Source: Kumtagia sp052180275
GTDB taxonomy: Bacteria; Pseudomonadota; Alphaproteobacteria; Rhizobiales; Rhizobiaceae
Direction of reading: 5' to 3'
NCBI RefSeq assembly: GCF_052180275.1
Contig: NZ_CP197465.1
Coordinates: forward strand, 2,108,001-2,172,000
DNA: 64,000 nt
Part shown: positions 59,400 through 64,000 of the stretch, piece after piece
Numbering within the stretch: the stretch's first letter is position 1
How the letters are laid out: each line of letters begins with the position of its first letter
The notes under the pieces: model-generated
Seen by the model: the letters and a program-made list of their open reading frames with translations, nothing else
The model's database searches: none
Told to the model about the DNA's origin: nothing
Position numbers and translations under genes: made by a program

Positions 59400-60449
59400 T
59401 TAGCTGATGAAACGCAGGATGCTGAGTTGCTGGAGGCGCGCCGTCAGCGCGTAGGAGGCTTCGATCTGGCCGAGCAAGGCGTCCACGCGCGTCTTGGCTT
59501 CGTAGGGGTCGACGCCGATCATGTCGCCGATCTGGCGTTCGAACAGGTCGACCTGCACCTTGAGCCGGTCGCTGGCGTCGCTGACGCGCTTCTGGATGAT
59601 ACCGGTGGTGGCCTGCAGGTCGCCGATGTTGACGACGGCCTGGCCGACAAGATCGACGGCCTTGTCCAGCAGCGCCTGGCGGGCGCCAGGGCCGATATTG
59701 CTGTCGAACAGTTCACTGATCGTCGCGGCGGCCATCGCAAGCTTGCGGATTCCGGGATCGTTGGCGCTGACCGAAGTTTCGGTGGTGTCGTTCAACGTGA
59801 TGCGGCTGACGATGCGCTGGTCGGTTGCGTCGGACCAGTTCGCGGCCCAGCCTGCGCCGAGAAATTGCGGCTCGACGGCGGCGGTCAGGAAGGCGTCCAT
59901 CTGCGTGGCGGTGATGGAAGCGGTCGCCGGATCGGTCTTGGCGAAGCCGAAATGCGACTGGAAGGCGGCGTCGAAGGCGGCCTTGGCGGTCGAGCCAGGG
60001 ACGCTGAAGTTGTCGATCGGCGTGACGTCGGTGTTGGTGCCGGCGAAGATGTGCTCGCCGTTGAAGCTGGTGTTGAGGATGCCGGTCAACTGCTCCAGCA
60101 TGATCTTGGCGGCGGACTGGGTGACGTCGCCGACGGCGTCGCCTGAAGAGCTGGTGGTCAGCGTCGACAGGAAGGTCTGGGCGGCGTCGCCGATCTGTTT
60201 CAGCGAGTCCTGCGTGCTCTTCAGCCGCGACGAGATCAGCGTGTTGGAATCGACGATGCCTTGCATGCGGTCGAAGTCGCGGGTGAACGACACCGTCTGG
60301 GCGGTGCGGGCCCCCAGCGCCAGGCCGGTGTCGGCAAACTGCCCGGTCTGCAATTCCTTCTGCGCCTTTGTCAGCTCAGCCTGCGCGCGCACCAGCGAAT
60401 AGCGCAGCGACTGGGAGAGGGCGGCTGTGGAGACGGAGGTGGTCCTCAT
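59400..60449 (-). CDS. flgL: Flagellar hook-associated protein FlgL (HAP3)
   Basis: A junction protein of 349 residues joining hook and filament. The N-terminal flagellin-like helix MRTTSVSTAALSQSLRYSLVRAQAELTKAQKELQTG and the C-terminal helices (LERQIGDMIGVDPYEAKTRVDALLGQIEASYALTARLQQLSILRF in pattern, starting VDLFERQ) form the D0/D1 parts. The middle includes EHIFAGTNTDVTPI. It follows flgK by 4 bp. Confidence 0.93.
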   Translation of the reverse strand: MRTTSVSTAALSQSLRYSLVRAQAELTKAQKELQTGQFADTGLALGARTAQTVSFTRDFDRMQGIVDSNTLISSRLKSTQDSLKQIGDAAQTFLSTLTTSSSGDAVGDVTQSAAKIMLEQLTGILNTSFNGEHIFAGTNTDVTPIDNFSVPGSTAKAAFDAAFQSHFGFAKTDPATASITATQMDAFLTAAVEPQFLGAGWAANWSDATDQRIVSRITLNDTTETSVSANDPGIRKLAMAAATISELFDSNIGPGARQALLDKAVDLVGQAVVNIGDLQATTGIIQKRVSDASDRLKVQVDLFERQIGDMIGVDPYEAKTRVDALLGQIEASYALTARLQQLSILRFIS

Positions 60450-60453
60450 CGCG

Positions 60454-61908
60454 CTAGCCTACCGCCGCCAGGAGCGCTGCCAGCATCTCGTCGACCGCCT
60501 TGATGATGCGGGCGGAGGCCTCGTAGGAATGTTCGAGGTCGAGCAGCAGCGACATCTCGGCGTCGACATTGACGCCGGTCGCGTTGGACAACGCCTCCTG
60601 CGTCCGGGCAGCCAGTGCTTCCTTGTTCTCCGCACCCTCGGAGGCGTCCTTGCGCACCGCCTGGAACCAGCCGATCGCGGCGGTCGAGAAGTTGCTGAGG
60701 CTGATGTTGGTGGTGAGGCCGACCGACGGGTCGAAGGCCATCGGCTGGTCCATGCGGTCGCCATAGGCGATGAGCAGATCGGCGAAGCCGGCATTGCCGG
60801 CGGTGTTGACGACGTAGGCCGCGCCATTGGCGCCACCGTCGCGCAGAAGGTCCGGATTGCCGCCGGCGCTGGAATCGAAGGCGGCGTTGATCCTGATCGA
60901 GCCGGCAAGGCCGTCGACCAGCGCGCCGGCAGCAGGCATTGCCGGTGCGCCCGGCCAGGTGAAAAGGCCGGGCCTGTCGGCAACAGCCGTGCCCTTCTCG
61001 GCAAAGGCGGTGATCAGTCCGCGGGCGATCTCGTCGAGTTGGCCCTGCATCTGTGAAGCGACGCCGTCGCGCAGCTGCACCAGGCCGGCGATCTTGCCCG
61101 AGGCGTCGGTGTTGCCGCCGCTGCCGAGGCCCACCGGCACGCCGTCTATATAGACCGGATTGCCCGCGCTGCCCGCGCCGTAGGAACTGGAGGCCTGGAA
61201 GGAGACGGTGCGCGGCACCTTCTCGAACAGCGTCGCACCGTCCTTGGTCATCAGCACCATGTCGTTGTCGCTTCGCGACAGCGTCGACAGGGGCACGTAT
61301 TCGGAGATCTTCTTCAGCAGCGCATCGCGCTGGTCGAGCGCATCCGACACGTCGCGCCCGGCGCGGGTACCCGTGGTGACCGCGGTATTGACGTCCTTGA
61401 ATTGTGCCAGCAACTGGTTCAATTCGTCGACGGCGCCGGCAATCTGGCTGTCGGTGTCGACGCGGAACGACTGGATCGAAGCCGTGCCGCCGTTCAGCGT
61501 GCGCACCACCTGGCGGGCGGCATCGATGGTGTTCTCGGCCAGGGTGCGGTTCGACGGCGAAGCCGAATAGGTTTGCAATGCCTGCTGGAATTTGCCGAGC
61601 ACGGCGGCGGCGGTCGAGCTATTGTCGATGCCGTTGACGGAGATCTCGAGCTGCTCCAGCCCACTGGACAGCGTGCCTTGTCCGCTCCAGGACGACAAGG
61701 CGGAGAGGTTCTGGCGGAACAACTGCTCGTTGGTGGCGCGCTGGATGTCGACGACGCGAGCGCCAGCCGCCTGGCTGGAGACGACGGCGACGCGCCTGGT
61801 ATAGTCGGGGTTCTTGCTTTCCTGGACGTTGCGCGAAACGACGCTGGTCTGGCGCCCGTTGTTGAGGAGCGAGGACTGCGCGATTGCGAGGGCGGAGGAA
61901 AGCGACAT
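60454..61908 (-). CDS. flgK: Flagellar hook-associated protein FlgK (HAP1)
   Basis: The first hook-filament junction protein, 484 residues. N-terminal: MSLSSALAIAQSSLLNNGRQTSVVSRNVQESKNPDYTRR. The C-terminus NVDAEMSLLLDLEHSYEASARIIKAVDEMLAALLAAVG carries the axial-protein helix. The central D2 region is typical in length for Rhizobiales. It is preceded by a hairpin in the 65-bp gap after flgE. Confidence 0.94.
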   Translation of the reverse strand: MSLSSALAIAQSSLLNNGRQTSVVSRNVQESKNPDYTRRVAVVSSQAAGARVVDIQRATNEQLFRQNLSALSSWSGQGTLSSGLEQLEISVNGIDNSSTAAAVLGKFQQALQTYSASPSNRTLAENTIDAARQVVRTLNGGTASIQSFRVDTDSQIAGAVDELNQLLAQFKDVNTAVTTGTRAGRDVSDALDQRDALLKKISEYVPLSTLSRSDNDMVLMTKDGATLFEKVPRTVSFQASSSYGAGSAGNPVYIDGVPVGLGSGGNTDASGKIAGLVQLRDGVASQMQGQLDEIARGLITAFAEKGTAVADRPGLFTWPGAPAMPAAGALVDGLAGSIRINAAFDSSAGGNPDLLRDGGANGAAYVVNTAGNAGFADLLIAYGDRMDQPMAFDPSVGLTTNISLSNFSTAAIGWFQAVRKDASEGAENKEALAARTQEALSNATGVNVDAEMSLLLDLEHSYEASARIIKAVDEMLAALLAAVG

Positions 61909-61937
61909 GCCGGCTTACTTTCAGGCGGCTCGGCGGC

Positions 61938-61965
61938 CGGCCGGCACTTTGAGAAGCGCCGGCCG
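61938..61965 (-). other. Intergenic hairpin between flgE and flgK
   Basis: CGGCCGGC (61938-61945) and GCCGGCCG (61958-61965) form a perfect 8-bp stem around 12 bases that can pair further (CTT/AAG). No T-run follows on the minus strand, so it is more likely a processing or partial-attenuation stem that lowers flgK relative to the abundant hook protein than a full terminator. Confidence 0.5.
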
Positions 61966-61973
61966 TGCCGAAC

Positions 61974-63233
61974 CTACCTCTTGAGATTTACGAGAACATC
62001 CATCAGGTCGGCGCCGGTCTGGAACACCTTGGAATTCGCCGTGTAGCTGCGCTGGGATTCGATCATGGCGGTGAGTTCCTCAGCCACGTCGACATTCGAG
62101 CTTTCGAGGGCGCCCGAAACGATCGCGCCGTTGGCTCCTTCGCCGGGGAAGCCGACCTGCACCGAACCGGACAGCGTGCTCTCCGAAAACACGTTGCCGG
62201 GAAGCACGTTGAGTTGGTCGGGGCTGAGCACGGTTGCGAGCGGGATGCGGTAGAGCTCCTTGATCGAGCCGTCGCCGAACTGGGCGAAGACGGTGCCGTC
62301 GTCGCCGATCTCGACCGTGTCGATGGTGTTGGGCCCTGAGCCGTCGATCTCGGCGGTGCCGACCGTGTATTTGTCGCCGAGCTGGGTCATCTTGGCGAGG
62401 TCGATCACCAGATTCTGGCCGCCGGGAACGGCGACGGAGATATCCTTGGCGCTGGCGGGAGTTAGTTGGCCGGTGGTGCCGTCGAAGGTCAGCGTCTGGG
62501 TAGAGAGCGCCGGCTGGCTGTAAGGGAACGACGTGTTCGGGGCGGCATCGGCTTGGTTGTAAATGGTGACTTCCCAGGTGTTGGCGCCGGTCTTGGTGCT
62601 GTAGACGTCGAGCAGCACCTCGCGGCCGAGATTGTCGTAGGAGAGCAGCGACGATTTCGCCGAGAACTTCGCCGTCGCGGCGTTTGCCGACGGGCGCTCG
62701 GCGGCGGGCACGATGTCGGCGCTTGCCGGAAGGTTGGCGCTGAAGATGCCGACCCGGCTCGGCGCTGCCGTCGTCTCGCTCATCGTGACGTTGACGGGTT
62801 CCAGGCCACCAAAACCGTTGGCGTTGGCGCTGGGGATGCCGTTGGCGTAGCTGTAGCCCATCAACTGGAAACCGGCCGCGTTGACCAGCCGGCCCTGGTC
62901 GTCCGGCGTGAAGGCGCCGGCGCGGGTCATGAAAGTCTGGCCGTCGCCATCCTGGACGATGAAGAAGCCGTTGCCGTTGATGGCGAGGTCGTTGGACGAG
63001 GTGGTGAAGCGCAGGTCGCCCTGCTGGCTGACCGCATTGCGCACCGTCGTGGTGACGGCGCCGGAGGCATAGTTGCCGCCGGTCGAGGGGATTACCAGCG
63101 ACGAGAACTCCGTGCTGGAGCGCTTGTAGCCGGTGGTGTTCGAATTGGCGATGTTGTCCGCCACGGAAGAAAGCCGGTTGGCCTGGGCGTTCATGCCCGA
63201 GACGCCGGTCCGCATCATTCCAGAAAGGCTCAT
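61974..63233 (-). CDS. flgE: Flagellar hook protein FlgE
   Basis: The hook subunit, 419 residues. The N-terminal D0 has GMMRTGVSGMNAQANRLSSVADNIANSNTTGYKRSSTEF. FlgE family middle segments follow: SSNDLAINGNGFFIVQDGDGQTFMTRAGAFTPDDQGRLVNAAGFQLMGY in pattern. The C-terminus is SSNVDVAEELTAMIESQRSYTANSKVFQTGADLMDVLVNLKR. It is the first structural gene after the regulator ftcR, with a 109-bp gap that should hold the operon promoter. Confidence 0.96.
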   Translation of the reverse strand: MSLSGMMRTGVSGMNAQANRLSSVADNIANSNTTGYKRSSTEFSSLVIPSTGGNYASGAVTTTVRNAVSQQGDLRFTTSSNDLAINGNGFFIVQDGDGQTFMTRAGAFTPDDQGRLVNAAGFQLMGYSYANGIPSANANGFGGLEPVNVTMSETTAAPSRVGIFSANLPASADIVPAAERPSANAATAKFSAKSSLLSYDNLGREVLLDVYSTKTGANTWEVTIYNQADAAPNTSFPYSQPALSTQTLTFDGTTGQLTPASAKDISVAVPGGQNLVIDLAKMTQLGDKYTVGTAEIDGSGPNTIDTVEIGDDGTVFAQFGDGSIKELYRIPLATVLSPDQLNVLPGNVFSESTLSGSVQVGFPGEGANGAIVSGALESSNVDVAEELTAMIESQRSYTANSKVFQTGADLMDVLVNLKR

Positions 63234-63342
63234 CGGGAGGTCTCCTCAAAATCCAAGCCGCTGGACCGGAGGTTAGGCTTTTTGTCTTGCGCGAGGCTGT
63301 CGGCGAGGCGGCCCCGCTTAGATGCCAGCGGAACGGGAGACA

Positions 63343-64000
63343 TCAGACGACCAGCCGGTAGCCGAGAAAACGCTTAGAATCGATCGGGTCGAAGCCCAGC
63401 CGCTCGCGCAGCTTCTTGCGCAGCTTGCTGATGTGGCTCTCGACGACGTTCTCCTCGACCTCTTCGTCGAACAGGCCGTAGATGGCGTTGAATACCTGGG
63501 TCTTGGTGACCCGCCGGCCGCTGTTGCCGGCCAGATATTCGAGGATGCGGCGCTCGCGGCGCGGCAGCGGCAAAGGCTGGCCGTCAATCTCGGGGTCGCG
63601 TCCGTCCATGAAGATGCGCATGCGGCCGATCTCGGTCGGCTTCTGCTCGTCGGTGGCGCGGCGGCGGATTGCGGCGATGCGTGCCAGGATCTCGCGGATG
63701 TGGACCGGCTTACGGATGACGTCGTCGACGCCGGACTCGAACAGCCGCAGCGTGTTTTCCAGCGAATGCTGCTCGCTGAGCGCGATCACCGGCGCGCCGG
63801 TTCGGTCGCGGATGGCGCGGGGCAGTACCGCCTCGCTTCCGCAGTCGCCGATCAGAAAGGCCCTGACCGATTTCAAATCCGCGTCGGCGGCGCTGGAAAC
63901 CCATTCGCCGAATTCGCCTGATTTAAAGCCGGTGGATGCCACTCCCTCCCGGTCGAACAGTGAAGAGTAGCCGTCAGTGACGAGCTCTCGCTCGTCCACG
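63343..64000 (-). CDS. ftcR: Flagellar two-component-type regulator FtcR/Rem (5' end outside window)
   Basis: At least 219 residues; the frame runs through the right edge (first codon seen is GTG for the Val of a VVDERELV start), so a few N-terminal residues are missing. The receiver-like domain (about 1-125) has VDERELVTDGYSSLFDREGV, APVIALSEQHSLENTLRLFESGVDDVIRKPVHIREILARI. The OmpR-type winged helix (about 130-218) has PLPRRERRILEYLAGNSGRRVTKTQVFNAIYGLF and ENVVESHISKLRKKLRERLGFDPIDSKRFLGYRL. It closely follows Brucella FtcR and Sinorhizobium Rem, activators of the flagellar genes placed beside them. No kinase gene is near. Confidence 0.93.
   Translation of the reverse strand, partial: VDERELVTDGYSSLFDREGVASTGFKSGEFGEWVSSAADADLKSVRAFLIGDCGSEAVLPRAIRDRTGAPVIALSEQHSLENTLRLFESGVDDVIRKPVHIREILARIAAIRRRATDEQKPTEIGRMRIFMDGRDPEIDGQPLPLPRRERRILEYLAGNSGRRVTKTQVFNAIYGLFDEEVEENVVESHISKLRKKLRERLGFDPIDSKRFLGYRLVV

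Overview
The window is GC-rich, gene-dense chromosomal DNA from an alphaproteobacterium of the order Hyphomicrobiales (Rhizobiales), most like Mesorhizobium and relatives. This rests on the flagellar gene order with flaF and flbT, an FtcR/Rem-type regulator, an Omp10-like lipoprotein close to the Brucella protein, homospermidine synthase, and a speF-type leader in front of ornithine/lysine decarboxylase. No rRNA, tRNA, CRISPR array, intact insertion sequence or prophage is visible.

Layout. 0-13 kb is mostly housekeeping: a cut-off outer-membrane beta-barrel protein, arabinose-5-phosphate isomerase (kdsD), an SPFH/NfeD pair, an FAD oxidoreductase, ferrochelatase, a secreted 5'-nucleotidase with a LysM domain, an acyl-CoA-ligase-like protein, a zinc peptidase, Omp10 and homospermidine synthase. 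13-20 kb holds a divergent hydrolase/TetR pair, a DUF3445 heme demethylase overlapping a ParDE-type toxin-antitoxin pair, pabB-pabC and oligoendopeptidase F. 20-33 kb holds a sigma-54 activator, a DUF882 peptidase-like protein with a long tail, eda, trhO, a TerB-like protein, a TetR/ABA4-like divergent pair with three operator-like sites, a MarR-GNAT fusion with a palindrome at its start, and several small enzymes. 33-36 kb holds the decarboxylase gene with a long structured leader that also contains a 47-codon open frame, then a divergent amidase.

36-45.6 kb is the accessory part: a LysR gene, a 1069-residue secreted FG-GAP/RTX protein, a leftover copy of a LysR 3' end, a class III cyclase with TPRs, and then an uncharacterised set of three (a thermolysin-like HExxH protein, a protein ending in four identical heptads, and a small protein). 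Base composition turns AT-richer toward the end of this set. 45.7-52.8 kb returns to metal transport (DUF1007-NicO, CDF), two SDR/GNAT enzymes and an aminotransferase.

52.8-64 kb is one minus-strand flagellar block, read ftcR - flgE - flgK - flgL - flaF - flbT - flgD - fliQ - flhA - fliR - fliJ-like - flgJ - flgN-like - membrane protein. It encodes hook and junction proteins, flagellin control, export gate and rod assembly, with the regulator at the head.

Four hairpin-forming dispersed repeats (near 9.9, 30.1, 36.3 and 55.6 kb) sit between genes. The best candidates for something undescribed are the 43.2-45.5 kb gene set, the coding potential inside the decarboxylase leader, and the triple operator in front of the ABA4-like operon.
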